A stretch of 64,000 nucleotides of DNA, taken from assembly GCA_937926175.1 (NCBI GenBank), contig CALANV010000010.1, positions 68,362-132,361 on the forward strand, written 5' to 3'. This document shows positions 56,037-64,000 of the stretch, one piece after another (position 1 is the first letter of the stretch; every line of letters begins with the position of its first letter). The stretch is from an uncultured Rhodospirillales bacterium (GTDB taxonomy: Bacteria > Pseudomonadota > Alphaproteobacteria > CACIAM-22H2). Both the position numbers and the translations under genes were made by a program. The notes beneath the pieces were generated by a model. That model was not told the origin of the DNA. It was given only the letters and a program-made list of their open reading frames with translations, and searched no databases.

Positions 56037-56915
56037 ATGCAAAATGTCCTACTTCGGTTTGCTCCGGCTGCGGCGCTGCTGCTGGCGCTGACGTCACCGG
56101 CGCTCGCGACCGATGCCCCGGTCTATCGGTCGGGGGTTCCCGACGTCCTCGAACCTGAAAGCACCGTATCCCGAAACGATGATGCGGTACTTGATCAGTT
56201 CCGGCGTCTATATGCCGCACGCAAGGCGCCGCGTATCGTCGTGTTCTGGAACCGCGAGTTCTCCGATCGCGCGTCGGATTATCGTGCTGTCCGGCGCATC
56301 ACGGAGCGCGAGAAAGTGAACATCGCCGGAAACGTCACGAGGCCGGCCGAGAAGACGGTTTGGCCCACGGGCCCGGTGACCTACGACGATTTCCAGATCT
56401 CGGCATCTCGGACGCGGGACAGGACGATCAGCGAGAACATCTCGGACGGCTACGACGATCAACGACTCGGCTTGCTGGAAAGCGAGGACTGGTCTGCGGA
56501 AGCGGCGTTCACCAGCCTGTTCATCGAGGCGGGCGGAAACCTGATCGATCGTGCCGTCGCGATGCGAACGACCGCGGCGCGCGCCAGGGAAGAAGGCGCC
56601 GAGCACCTGGATCAGCAGCAAGTCGAGACATCGGCGCTTCTCGGTAAAGCCGATCTACTGATGGAGGTCCTGCAGACACCCGACAGTGACGGGCCCATCG
56701 GCTTTCGTTTCCGTGTCAGCGTAAAGGACGTCCGGACCGGGCGCATGCTCGCGAACATCACGACCGTCGGACGTCCCGCGGGCGCGGCGGAGACGGAGTG
56801 GCGGGCTACCCGTGACGGGTTCGTGAAGGTCGCACGCAGCTATATGGCGGGCTCCGTCGGCCGTCAGGTCGGCCTTGAAACGATGCGTGCACTCGTCGCC
56901 GTCTGGGGATCCTGA
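56037..56915 (+). CDS. Hypothetical secreted protein of the LpoB module
   Basis: A 292-residue protein with a Sec signal peptide (LLLALTSPALA, cleavage near residue 25) and no lipobox. The middle part (APRIVVFWNREFSDRASDYRAV, then FTSLFIEAGGNLIDRAVAMRTTA) and the end (FRFRVSVKDVRTGRMLANITTVGRP) resemble CsgG/LpoB-like folds in rhythm: a secreted alpha-beta domain that may multimerise. I cannot name the family. It is 54 bp after the YcfL-like gene on the same strand. GAGAGAGG precedes ATG 56037; a GTG at 56022 is possible. Confidence 0.8.
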   Translation: MQNVLLRFAPAAALLLALTSPALATDAPVYRSGVPDVLEPESTVSRNDDAVLDQFRRLYAARKAPRIVVFWNREFSDRASDYRAVRRITEREKVNIAGNVTRPAEKTVWPTGPVTYDDFQISASRTRDRTISENISDGYDDQRLGLLESEDWSAEAAFTSLFIEAGGNLIDRAVAMRTTAARAREEGAEHLDQQQVETSALLGKADLLMEVLQTPDSDGPIGFRFRVSVKDVRTGRMLANITTVGRPAGAAETEWRATRDGFVKVARSYMAGSVGRQVGLETMRALVAVWGS

Positions 56916-56922
56916 ATCGCCG

Positions 56923-57189
56923 TCATCGCCGGCGATCGTTCTCGGTCAGGCGTTGGAAGATACGCGCCGCGCGTCCTTCACGCGTGGTTTCGATGTCCGG
57001 GTCTTCGCGCAGGAACGGTGAATCGTAGGCGCGTACCAAAGTTTCGGACGCGATTTCCTCGGGTTTGAGCGGCTCGGGGACCGGTACGCGCGTATGCGTC
57101 GACGCAGGTGGCGTAAAGCCCGGAATGGACGATTGGGCATGGGCCGTACCTGCTGCCACCACCAATGCAGCCAGATATCGGATCATCAT
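56923..57189 (-). CDS. Small hypothetical periplasmic protein
   Basis: An 88-residue protein with a short signal peptide (MMIRYLAALVVAAGTAHA). The mature part is Pro-rich (PVPEPLKPEEI) with an acidic-basic end. Unknown function. The start overlaps the stop of the glycine-zipper lipoprotein gene by 4 bases, so the two form an operon; it is convergent with the LpoB module and ends 7 bp from it. Confidence 0.65.
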   Translation of the reverse strand: MMIRYLAALVVAAGTAHAQSSIPGFTPPASTHTRVPVPEPLKPEEIASETLVRAYDSPFLREDPDIETTREGRAARIFQRLTENDRRR

Positions 57190-57635
57190 CGCGTTAGATA
57201 CCACGCTCCATTAGGGGCCCGGCAGGCATAGGTCGGCTCACCGACGGCGCCGGGGCCGACATATCGACATCCGTTGGCGGCAAGCGGCGCGGGCTCGTAT
57301 GCCGTGTCGTACCCGTAGCCCGGCGAACGCCAACTCGCTTGCGGCCGGTAATGGGACGACGGCCGTGGCACCTGCTGCGGGGGATAGCGTTCGGCATAAA
57401 CCGCGTCGGCGCGGTCGAGGCTTCGGCCAGCGGAAGCGCCCAGCCCAGCGCCAAGAAGCGTGCCCAGCGCGGTTGCTGCCAGCCGACCGGATCCGGAGCC
57501 GAACTGGGCGCCGGCAACACCGCCCGCAGCCGCACCCAGCAGTGCGCCACCGGATTCCTTAGGGCCGTATTCCGCGCACCCCGTCAAGGCGAGCAGACCG
57601 GCAAGAGTATAAATGGCGACAGTTCTCCGCTTCAT
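57186..57635 (-). CDS. Glycine-zipper lipoprotein (17-kDa antigen-like)
   Basis: A 149-residue lipoprotein; lipobox LTGC with Cys20. A glycine-zipper stretch follows (GGALLGAAAGGVAGAQFGSG, then LGTLLGAGLGASAGRSLDRAD), typical of outer-membrane 17-kDa-antigen-like proteins, then a Pro/Tyr-rich segment and a C-terminal domain with two Cys (NGCRYVGPG, TYACRAPNG). It probably sits in the outer membrane's inner leaflet and stabilises the envelope. ATG 57635 is chosen since the signal peptide begins there. Confidence 0.85.
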   Translation of the reverse strand: MKRRTVAIYTLAGLLALTGCAEYGPKESGGALLGAAAGGVAGAQFGSGSGRLAATALGTLLGAGLGASAGRSLDRADAVYAERYPPQQVPRPSSHYRPQASWRSPGYGYDTAYEPAPLAANGCRYVGPGAVGEPTYACRAPNGAWYLTR

Positions 57636-57779
57636 GGCACCCCTGAGCAAGCGTCTAGACGGAACTATAAGGCCTGACGGATGACTCGGCAAACGTGGCG
57701 CCGTTTACGCAGGCTGTCGTCTTCAGACCGTCGTCGTACGTCGTCGACGTGTCGGAATCGCGCTTCGCTGGTGAGATGG

Positions 57780-58718
57780 CTAGATCGGACGCACCTGTCC
57801 CGGAACACCCATCGGGCATTCGAGGGCGGCACGATCCCAGCCGCCGGTTTCGGCCGCCGCAAGATAGGTCGTCGACAGGAAGTCGAGCAGCACGGTATCG
57901 GGCGCCGTGGCCGCACGGACCGTGTCGTAGGGCAGGATGAATTCGCCGAGCCCAGCGTCGAACCGCGCACCCGGCGTCACCGGTCGGTCGCGGAAGCCCG
58001 CGGGTTCGGGATAGGCGTAGGCGTAGAAGGCGGCTTCCGGGAACGCGTCGTTGCCCGGCCAGAATCCGGCGCTGCTCACCTCGTGCGAATAGGCTTCGCG
58101 CGTGACCGCATCGGGCAGACCCGGCACGCCGCCGGGATGGCGTGGAGCCGTACGTCCGGAGAAACGGGTCACGGCGAGATCGAAGCTGCCCCAGAAGAAA
58201 TGGACCGGGCTGGCCTTTCCAACAAACCCGGTACGGAACAGCTTGAAAACGCGGTCGACCTGGACGAGCGCGCGCCAGAAGCGAAGGGCCGCGGCGGCGT
58301 CATAGCTGACATGGGTGCGATCTTGCGAGAAGCGGATCGGGTCGGGCACCTCGTTTGGCATCTCGTCGATCCTTACCGCGACGCCGATGCCGTTCAGAAG
58401 ATCGAGAACCCGACGATAGAAGTCGGCGACCGTTTGCGGCTCGAGTGGAATTGTCCGTTCCTCGCTCCGACTCGTACGGGCGATGAGGCGATGGCCGATG
58501 AAGTCGAACTCGATCTCGAGGATCTCACTGCCGACCGGGATCGCTGACGTGCCAAGCCCACGTGCCGTCACGTAGAGAGGAACATGCCAGCCATGATTGA
58601 GCCAGGGCGTTTGCTTCAGCCGGACCTTGCCCACAATCTGGGTCCAGAGCTGCAGCGTCGCGGCTGTGTCGCGCCAGGCCGGATAGGGGAGATCGGGCCA
58701 AACGGTGGTGTCGTCCAC
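57780..58718 (-). CDS. DUF5996 family protein
   Basis: A 312-residue soluble protein. Typical segments: WPDLPYPAWRDTAATLQLWTQIVGKVRL, PWLNHGWHVPLYVTARGL, FDLAVTRFSGR, and YSHEVSSAGFWPG. The function of DUF5996 is unknown. The start is GTG 58718: AGGAGG lies seven bases upstream and the family similarity begins there. The frame stays open another 76 codons upstream without family-like sequence. The gene stands alone. Confidence 0.88.
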   Translation of the reverse strand: MDDTTVWPDLPYPAWRDTAATLQLWTQIVGKVRLKQTPWLNHGWHVPLYVTARGLGTSAIPVGSEILEIEFDFIGHRLIARTSRSEERTIPLEPQTVADFYRRVLDLLNGIGVAVRIDEMPNEVPDPIRFSQDRTHVSYDAAAALRFWRALVQVDRVFKLFRTGFVGKASPVHFFWGSFDLAVTRFSGRTAPRHPGGVPGLPDAVTREAYSHEVSSAGFWPGNDAFPEAAFYAYAYPEPAGFRDRPVTPGARFDAGLGEFILPYDTVRAATAPDTVLLDFLSTTYLAAAETGGWDRAALECPMGVPGQVRPI

Positions 58719-59237
58719 GTCGTTCCTCCTGTCGAAAATCGGCTGCCGATACCGATGTATCTGGTTGGCCGCGCAGGCGCCTTCGCGGCGACAGGCGATC
58801 AACGCTCGAAGCAAGTGGCGTTTCAAACGAACGAGCCTGCGGCGTCTTTCCCAATCCATCAGGAATGCGGCAATGGAGGTAGTAAGTTTGCGCTTTCGGA
58901 AGGCGTTCGCCTCGCATCCGGTTTGCGGCGTTTTGTAGGCCCGCATCCTCGATTGCCGGTGCCGGCGCGAAGTTAACGGCCCGGTTACCTTACTTTACTT
59001 TTCGGATCGAACTCATCGTGGAAGCCTGATCGCCCGTCGCGGCGCCGACCGGCAGGGTACGAATGCGGCCGCAGCGCCCGGGGTCGTTACTACCAGCGGT
59101 ATAGGAACCTGAGTCGTCCATTCACCGGACGTTTACGACTGCTACTTAAAGTGCGTCTTGCTGGAGGCGACCGCGCGTTCGCTTATACGGCGCCGGCATC
59201 GCTTCTTGCGTCAGATGCATTCTTGGGAGACGCGAGA
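58719..59237. other. Divergent gap between DUF5996 and the solute-binding protein gene
   Basis: 519 bp. The right half is AT-richer and includes TTAC repeats near 58985-58998. A GGAAC at 59104 and CGTT at 59130 are present, but the 21-base spacing does not fit an EcfG promoter. No supportable gene. Confidence 0.5.
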
Positions 59238-59966
59238 ATGAGTCGCCGCTTGTCAGTCTTTGCTGCTATCGCTTTCCTCGCGGCCGCCGGTTCGGCCGAA
59301 GCCGCCGATGTGACCCTTGCCTGCGGCACTGCGCGGCCGCCGTGGTATCTGCCAGACCAGCCGAGCGTCGAGTTCGAGCTGATGCAGAAGGCCATGGCCT
59401 CGAAGGGGCACACGGTCACCTGCAAGAGCATGCCCGAGAACCGCAGCCTCGAGGAGTTCGCCGCAAAAGCCGTCGACGGCATTCTGCGCGTCAACGTGCG
59501 CATGGTCGACAAGGAAAAGCTGAGCGATCCCTTCGTGACCTATCAGAACGCGGTGTTCACGCCCGCGGCGAAGAACCTGACCGTCAAGAGCGTGCAGGAT
59601 CTCAAAGGCGTGACGCTTGCCGCCTTCCAGGGTGCGACCAACGCCCTCGGGCCCGAGTTCAAAGCGATGATCGAGGGGCATAAAGCCTACCGCGAGGTCG
59701 CGGACCGCGAGACGGTCGTCGCGCTGCTGTATGGCGGCCGTGTGGATGCGGTGGTCCTCGATACGCTCGTCTTCGCCTACTTCAAGAACAAGGTAAAGGA
59801 TCGCGTCGACATCTCCGCGAAGGTGAACGAGTACCCGATCTTCGCGCCGACCGTCTGGCACGTCGCGTTCCACGATCCGGCGCTGCTGGCCGACTTCAAT
59901 GCCGGCCTGAAGGCGCTGCGCGACAGCGGCGAGTACGATCGCGTGATCGCCAAGTACAAGCAGTGA
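59238..59966 (+). CDS. Solute-binding protein, family 3-like, without its transporter
   Basis: A 242-residue periplasmic protein with a signal peptide (cleavage after SAEA, residue 22). The fold is that of polar-amino-acid-type binding proteins: TLACGTARPPWYLPDQPSVEFELMQKAM, LKGVTLAAFQGATNALG and YGGRVDAVVLDTLVFAYF. No ABC permease or ATPase gene is nearby. The next gene, 70 bp further on, encodes a chemoreceptor, so this protein may present a ligand to it. ATG at 59238. Confidence 0.88.
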   Translation: MSRRLSVFAAIAFLAAAGSAEAADVTLACGTARPPWYLPDQPSVEFELMQKAMASKGHTVTCKSMPENRSLEEFAAKAVDGILRVNVRMVDKEKLSDPFVTYQNAVFTPAAKNLTVKSVQDLKGVTLAAFQGATNALGPEFKAMIEGHKAYREVADRETVVALLYGGRVDAVVLDTLVFAYFKNKVKDRVDISAKVNEYPIFAPTVWHVAFHDPALLADFNAGLKALRDSGEYDRVIAKYKQ

Positions 59967-59973
59967 CCCTCGT

Positions 59974-60003
59974 GGTGCGCCGGCCCCGTGCGGCCGGCGC
60001 ACC
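59974..60003 (+). terminator. Hairpin between binding-protein and chemoreceptor genes
   Basis: A perfect 12-bp stem (GGTGCGCCGGCC with its complement, 6-base loop) is followed by AACCTTCCTTGC. There is no T-run, so it may act as a partial terminator or as a stabiliser of the upstream message, like the palindrome in the TRAP run. Confidence 0.55.
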
Positions 60004-60036
60004 AACCTTCCTTGCTTTCCTGGATCGAGGCCACCG

Positions 60037-61575
60037 ATGTCGTTCCGCAGGCTTCTTGTTATCGCCGTATCAGCGCTGGTCGTCGTACTTGTTGCCGCCA
60101 CCCTTTTGGTCAAGACGTTCATGACGACCGAGCGGATGGAAGCATCGCTCGTCGAACGTGCGGCATTGCTCGCCCGACTCCAGGCAGCGGCTGTCGCGCC
60201 GGCGGTCTGGGATCTCGATACCAAACGGATCGAGCAGTTCCTCGAAGGCCTGAGTTCCGATCCCGACTTTCAGTCGGCGGAGGTCACCGACCCGTCAGGC
60301 AAGACGATGGCCAAGATCGGCAACGCGACCGGAGGCGGAATCTCCCAGAAGGCCGTCATCGAGCACAAGGAAAACGATCGCACCAGCCAGATCGGACATC
60401 TTCATCTCACCCTGTCGAAAGCCCGCATCGAGCGCCAGATTCGCGCGGATCTCCTGGAGAACGCTGGTCTTCTCGTCGCTCTTCTTCTCGCCACCGTGGG
60501 TGGGCTTGTACTGCTGCTGCGCCGGCTGATCGCGCCGCTGCTGCGCCTGGCCGAGGCGATGCGGGCGTTGGCGGCGGGCGACGTCGAGGCCGAGATCGTC
60601 GGCCTCGGCCGAAACGACGAAATCGGCGCGATGGCATCGGCGGTCGCCGTCCTACGCGAAAGCGAGGTCAAGCGGCGCCAGCTCGAGGCCGACCAGGCGG
60701 CGCTTGCCGCACGCGCGGAAGCCGACAAGAAGCTCGCCATGAGCAAGATCGCCGACGAGTTCGAGGCGAGCATCAAGGGCGTTGTCCAGGTCGTGTCCAG
60801 CTCGGCGGAAAAGATGGAGGCGGCCGCCAGGAGCATGTCCGAAACCGCGGAGCTGACGGCTCGTCAGTCGGCCGCCGTTGCAGCGGCCTCGGAGGAGGCG
60901 TCGAGCAGCGTCCAGACCGTCGCCGCGGCCTCGGAGGAGCTTTCGAGTTCCATCGCCGAGATCGGGCGCCAGGCGACGGCGTCAGCGAGAATTGCCTCCA
61001 AGGCGGTCGAGGAGGCCGAACGTACGAACGCTTCCGTCCAGAGCCTTGCCGATGCGGCGCAGCGGATCGGCGAGGTTGTGAAGCTGATCAACGACATCGC
61101 CGGCCAGACCAATCTTCTGGCCTTGAACGCGACGATCGAGGCGGCGCGCGCCGGCGAGGCCGGCAAGGGCTTCGCGGTGGTCGCGAGCGAGGTGAAGTCG
61201 CTCGCTACCCAGACCGCGAAGGCGACCGAGGACATCGCCGCGCAGGTCAGTGCCATTCAAGGGGCGACGAAGCAGTCGGTGGAAGCGATCAAGGCGATCA
61301 CCGGCACGATCGGGCAGATCAGCGAAATCGCGACCGCAATCGCGTCCGCGGTCGAGGAGCAGGGCGCCGCCACACAGGAGATCGCGCGCAACGTTCAGCA
61401 GGCGGCCAGGGGCACCGGCGAGGTCTCGACCAATATTGCCGGCGTCACCCAAGCCGCCGACAAGACGGGCGCGTCCGCTGCGCAGGTTCTGTCGTCCGCG
61501 GGCGAGCTGTCGCGGCAGGCCGAAGCGCTGCGCAAGCAGGTCGATTCGTTCCTGGCGCAGATCCGCGCCACCTGA
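60037..61575 (+). CDS. Methyl-accepting chemotaxis protein
   Basis: A 512-residue chemoreceptor. Membrane helix 1 is about residues 7-30; a short periplasmic sensor (about 31-140) follows; membrane helix 2 (ALLLATVGGLVLLL) lies near 145-165, then HAMP (about 165-218) and the cytoplasmic signalling domain with the strongly conserved tip LLALNATIEAARAGEAGKGFAVVASEVKSLA. There is no C-terminal pentapeptide for CheR. The sensor is too short for large ligand domains and may read out the binding protein encoded upstream. Confidence 0.94.
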   Translation: MSFRRLLVIAVSALVVVLVAATLLVKTFMTTERMEASLVERAALLARLQAAAVAPAVWDLDTKRIEQFLEGLSSDPDFQSAEVTDPSGKTMAKIGNATGGGISQKAVIEHKENDRTSQIGHLHLTLSKARIERQIRADLLENAGLLVALLLATVGGLVLLLRRLIAPLLRLAEAMRALAAGDVEAEIVGLGRNDEIGAMASAVAVLRESEVKRRQLEADQAALAARAEADKKLAMSKIADEFEASIKGVVQVVSSSAEKMEAAARSMSETAELTARQSAAVAAASEEASSSVQTVAAASEELSSSIAEIGRQATASARIASKAVEEAERTNASVQSLADAAQRIGEVVKLINDIAGQTNLLALNATIEAARAGEAGKGFAVVASEVKSLATQTAKATEDIAAQVSAIQGATKQSVEAIKAITGTIGQISEIATAIASAVEEQGAATQEIARNVQQAARGTGEVSTNIAGVTQAADKTGASAAQVLSSAGELSRQAEALRKQVDSFLAQIRAT

Positions 61576-61582
61576 CATGAAA

Positions 61583-61611
61583 GGGAAGGGATGGTGCCGT
61601 CATCCCTTCCC
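61583..61611. terminator. Bidirectional hairpin between convergent genes
   Basis: An 11-bp perfect stem (GGGAAGGGATG with CATCCCTTCCC, 7-base loop) lies between the chemoreceptor gene and the GntR gene, followed by CTTCGATTT on the plus strand and a short A/T stretch on the other side. Suitable as a terminator for both. Confidence 0.65.
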
Positions 61612-61651
61612 CTTCGATTTACGACGGTCGGTCCCTCACATCTCGACAGCG

Positions 61652-62797
61652 TCACGTTCGCGACGGCGCACGAGTGCCAGGACTCGAACCGCTTCCGCTG
61701 ACTGACTGTTTCGACGCGGTGCTCCGCGTTGCCGGATCGAGCGGCTCCAGATAGGGCAGCGGGTCCGGCTTGAATTCCCGTGCCACGACATCGATGCGCG
61801 CGACCGCGCGGTCGAGCGATATCCGGAGATGATCTTCCAGTGCCTTCGCCGCCTCGGCGATGTGCCCGGCTTCCAATCGCTCGACGACTTTCAGATGCTC
61901 GGGCAGGAACGGCTCGATGGGATAGAGGTGCGGCGCCCAGCCGTATAGGAAGCTGTGGGCGATCAGCAGCGACTGATAGAGGCGGAGGGCGTCCATCAGC
62001 GTGCGATTGCCACAATGGCCAAGTAGACAAACATGCATCTCCGCTTCGAGCTCGTCAAGCGCGGCGCCGTCGAGCTCTTCGGCGCGGGCCAGCGCCTCTT
62101 CGAGGTGCCGGCGCATGTTCGAGACGAAGCCCGGCGGAACCGCCGGCATGGCGTTCATCAGGGCGACCGGCTCGAGCACCCAGCGCATCTCGTAGAGTTC
62201 CGCCACATAGTCGGGCGTCAGTGCCGGCGCATACCAGCGGGACTTGTCGTCCTTCTTGATGATGCCGCGCTGATGCAGCCGCGCCATCACGTCCCGGGCC
62301 ACGGTCCGGCTGACGCCGTAGTATTTCGCGAGCTCGGCCTCGATCACGCGCCAGCTCGCGAAGGAGGTGCGCGCCACGATTTCGGTCTCGACCTCGCTGT
62401 AGATACGTTCCCAGCTTGCGGCCGAGGTCAGACGGATCGGCTCCACGGTGCGTGCCGGATCGGGCGGACGGGTCGGCACGCGTTTCGTCGAACCGCGAAC
62501 GATATAGCCGTGGCCCTCCGACCGTATGACAAGCCCTTCCGACTCGAGCCGTCGCAATGCCTGTCGCGCCGGTGCACGGCTGATGCCGAAATCGTCGGCG
62601 ACGCGCGACTCCAGCAATCGCGTGCCCGGCGGCAGGGTTCCGTCGGCGATGCGGGCCGCGAGAATGTCGAAGGCCCGCGCATAGAGCCGCGGCACGGCGC
62701 CGGAGATCGCCGGGCGGGCGGGCCGCGGAAGTGCCGCGGCGCGGCTTTCCGGGCTTCGCTGCACCCCGGCCGGTGACCTGGTTCCGTTCGCCGCCAT
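61652..62797 (-). CDS. GntR/FCD regulator with two tandem winged-helix domains
   Basis: A 381-residue regulator, longer than the usual 220-250 of FadR/FCD proteins. A first winged helix (about 37-100) reads ILAARIADGTLPPGTRLLESRVADDFGISRAPARQALRRLESEGLVI. A second (about 125-190) reads VIEAELAKYYGVSRTVARDVMARLHQRGII. The FCD ligand-binding domain follows (about 195-335, with the metal-type pattern EAEMHVCLLGHCGNRTLMDAL). It is divergent from the SDR-Ldh2 operon and should control it. The frame starts at GTG 62800 or ATG 62797, with GAGGAG close upstream. Confidence 0.9.
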   Translation of the reverse strand: MAANGTRSPAGVQRSPESRAAALPRPARPAISGAVPRLYARAFDILAARIADGTLPPGTRLLESRVADDFGISRAPARQALRRLESEGLVIRSEGHGYIVRGSTKRVPTRPPDPARTVEPIRLTSAASWERIYSEVETEIVARTSFASWRVIEAELAKYYGVSRTVARDVMARLHQRGIIKKDDKSRWYAPALTPDYVAELYEMRWVLEPVALMNAMPAVPPGFVSNMRRHLEEALARAEELDGAALDELEAEMHVCLLGHCGNRTLMDALRLYQSLLIAHSFLYGWAPHLYPIEPFLPEHLKVVERLEAGHIAEAAKALEDHLRISLDRAVARIDVVAREFKPDPLPYLEPLDPATRSTASKQSVSGSGSSPGTRAPSRT

Positions 62798-62970
62798 CAC
62801 CTCCTCAACGCGAGGATCGCTCTCTCAAGCCAATGTGAGCCACCGCCGCTGCGCGCCCGCCGGCGGATAATTCAAAAGAATACCGCCGCTTCCACCCGTT
62901 CCACTAGATCGACCGCGACGACCTGCCGCAGCACAGGGCGCCCGATTGTTTGCCCTGCCCATTCTGGCTA

Positions 62971-62980
62971 GTGTATACAA
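62971..62980. promoter_or_regulatory. GntR/FCD operator
   Basis: GTGTATACAA with the core palindrome TGTATACA matches the known FCD-type operator TTGTATACAA. It lies in the divergent gap between the regulator and SDR genes, 53 bases before the SDR start. Confidence 0.6.
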
Positions 62981-63033
62981 AAGACACACAGGCGGTATCG
63001 AAGGTACGATCCCGCCTAAGGAGGAACGGGGGA

Positions 63034-63777
63034 ATGTCCGGACGGCTGGAGGGCAAGCGCGCATTCGTAACCGGCGCGGGACAAGGCATCGGCCGGGCCA
63101 TTGCGTTGGCCTTTGCCCGCGAGGGCGCGCAGGTGGTCGCGGCGAGCCGGACGGCTGCCAAGATGAGCGGTCTGCCCGCGCTCCACCAATCGATCACACC
63201 GATCGAACTCGACGTCACCGACGGACCGGCCGTTGCCCGCGCGATCGGCGAGGGCGGGCCGTTCGACATCCTCGTCAACTGCGCCGGCTGGGTTCACACT
63301 GGCACTATTCTCGACTGCAGCGAAGAAGACTGGGCGAAGAGCCTGGATCAGAACGTCACGTCGATGTTCCGGACCATTCGCGCCGTCCTGCCGCAGATGC
63401 TGGCGCGCGGGCGGGGGGCGATCATCAACGTCGCCTCCGTCGCATCCAGTCTGTCGGGCGTTCCCAATCGTGCGGCCTATGGCGCCAGCAAGGCGGCGGT
63501 GATCGGCCTCACCAAGGCGGTGGCACGCGACTTCATAACGTCCGGCGTGCGCTGCAATGCGCTCTGTCCGGGCACCACCCATTCGCCGTCGCTGGAAGAG
63601 CGGATCCAGGCCACGCCCGATCCGGAAGCGACGCGCCGGCAGTTCATCGCGCGGCAACCGATGGGCAGATTGGGCAAGGTCGAGGAAATGGCGGCCGCTG
63701 CGGTCTATCTGGCGAGCGACGAATCCGCCTTCATGACCGGGACCGTCCTCGTCGTCGACGGCGGGCAGACGTTGTGA
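63034..63777 (+). CDS. Short-chain dehydrogenase/reductase
   Basis: A 247-residue classical SDR. Cofactor motif TGAGQGIGRAIA, the LVNCAG motif, catalytic Ser in NVASVASSLSGVPNRAAYGASKAAV with the YxxxK pair, and the C-terminal VDGGQTL. The ELDVTDG segment and Ser-Arg after strand 2 do not settle NAD against NADP. AAGGAGG precedes the ATG. The start of the next gene overlaps its stop (GTGA). With the GntR gene it looks like a hydroxy-acid or sugar-acid breakdown operon. Confidence 0.93.
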   Translation: MSGRLEGKRAFVTGAGQGIGRAIALAFAREGAQVVAASRTAAKMSGLPALHQSITPIELDVTDGPAVARAIGEGGPFDILVNCAGWVHTGTILDCSEEDWAKSLDQNVTSMFRTIRAVLPQMLARGRGAIINVASVASSLSGVPNRAAYGASKAAVIGLTKAVARDFITSGVRCNALCPGTTHSPSLEERIQATPDPEATRRQFIARQPMGRLGKVEEMAAAAVYLASDESAFMTGTVLVVDGGQTL

Positions 63778-64000
63778 GCAGCAGAAACGAATCATCGGCG
63801 ACCCGCCCCGGCATCAGGCTGGATGCCGCCGGGCTGGAGGCGTTCTGCCGTTCGGTGCTGCGCGCGGCCGGCGCCGACGAGGCGACGGCCGACGCTGCGA
63901 CGCGCGCGATGATGCACGGCTCCCGCCTCGGCGTGGACAGCCACGGCGTGCGCCTGCTTCCGCATTACGTGACCGTGCTGACCGCGGGGCGGGTCAACCC
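63774..64000 (+). CDS. Ldh2/malate-lactate dehydrogenase family protein (N-terminal part, cut by right edge)
   Basis: Only the first 75 residues are present. The sequence LDAAGLEAFCRSVLRAAGADEATADAATRAMMHGSRLGVDSHGVRLLPHYV is typical of the malate/L-lactate/ureidoglycolate dehydrogenase (Ldh2) family, including the conserved DSHGV with the catalytic His. GTG at 63774 overlaps the SDR stop. The substrate, probably a 2-hydroxy acid, cannot be told from this part. Confidence 0.88.
   Translation, partial: MSSRNESSATRPGIRLDAAGLEAFCRSVLRAAGADEATADAATRAMMHGSRLGVDSHGVRLLPHYVTVLTAGRVN

Noticed and set aside
58719..58946. N-terminal extension of the DUF5996 protein
   Set aside because: The frame is open, but AGGAGG seven bases before GTG 58718 and family similarity both support the shorter form.
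59104..59133. Second possible EcfG promoter (GGAAC ... CGTT) before the orphan binding-protein gene
   Set aside because: The spacer is 21 bases; functional EcfG sites use 16 or 17.

Overview
The window is GC-rich, gene-dense DNA that looks like a chromosomal piece of an alphaproteobacterium, probably Rhodospirillales-like. Support for this: alphaproteobacterial-type pyruvate phosphate dikinase beside glyS, an EcfG-type promoter (GGAAC-N16-CGTT), TRAP and NMT1-type uptake operons, and several small conserved proteins of the kind found in that class. I see no tRNA or rRNA genes, CRISPR array, insertion sequence or prophage. The glyS gene is cut by the left edge and an Ldh2-type dehydrogenase by the right edge.

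Left third (1-16.4 kb), mainly housekeeping: glyS, ppdK (with an unusual Lys/Ala-rich tail), an HIT hydrolase and the Fe-S repair protein YgfZ. A five-gene glycan cluster follows, with four glycosyltransferases and an AsnB-type amidotransferase whose genes mostly touch or overlap. Then come pyrC, a thiolase, an acrylyl-CoA-reductase-like enzyme and small conserved proteins.

Signalling block (16.9-24.3 kb): a stand-alone receiver protein behind an EcfG-type promoter, a 1178-residue poly-HAMP/GAF hybrid histidine kinase with three receiver domains (one degenerate), a REC-PAS-kinase-REC protein, and a convergent pair of small proteins. Then a DMT exporter, glucokinase, and an internally deleted SMP-30/gluconolactonase remnant.

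Centre (27.9-45.7 kb), the most interesting region: two parallel sets of a three-subunit molybdenum hydroxylase (FAD, 2x[2Fe-2S] and Mo subunits), an ATZ/TRZ-type amidohydrolase and a dedicated importer. Set A uses a TRAP transporter and set B an NMT1/SsuA-type ABC transporter; an XRE-type regulator lies between them. The two sets share an AT-rich promoter motif. Together they look like two branches for scavenging and breaking down N-heterocyclic compounds; the substrates cannot be read from sequence.

Right third: an iron cluster (PepSY membrane protein, PiuC-type dioxygenase, TonB-dependent siderophore receptor, and an unknown protein behind a clear Fur-box-like palindrome); a VOC protein and MFS exporter; an LpoB / COG3014 / YcfL lipoprotein module with a fourth unknown secreted protein; glycine-zipper and small periplasmic proteins; DUF5996; a solute-binding protein paired with a chemoreceptor; and a GntR regulator with two DNA-binding domains divergent from an SDR-Ldh2 operon.
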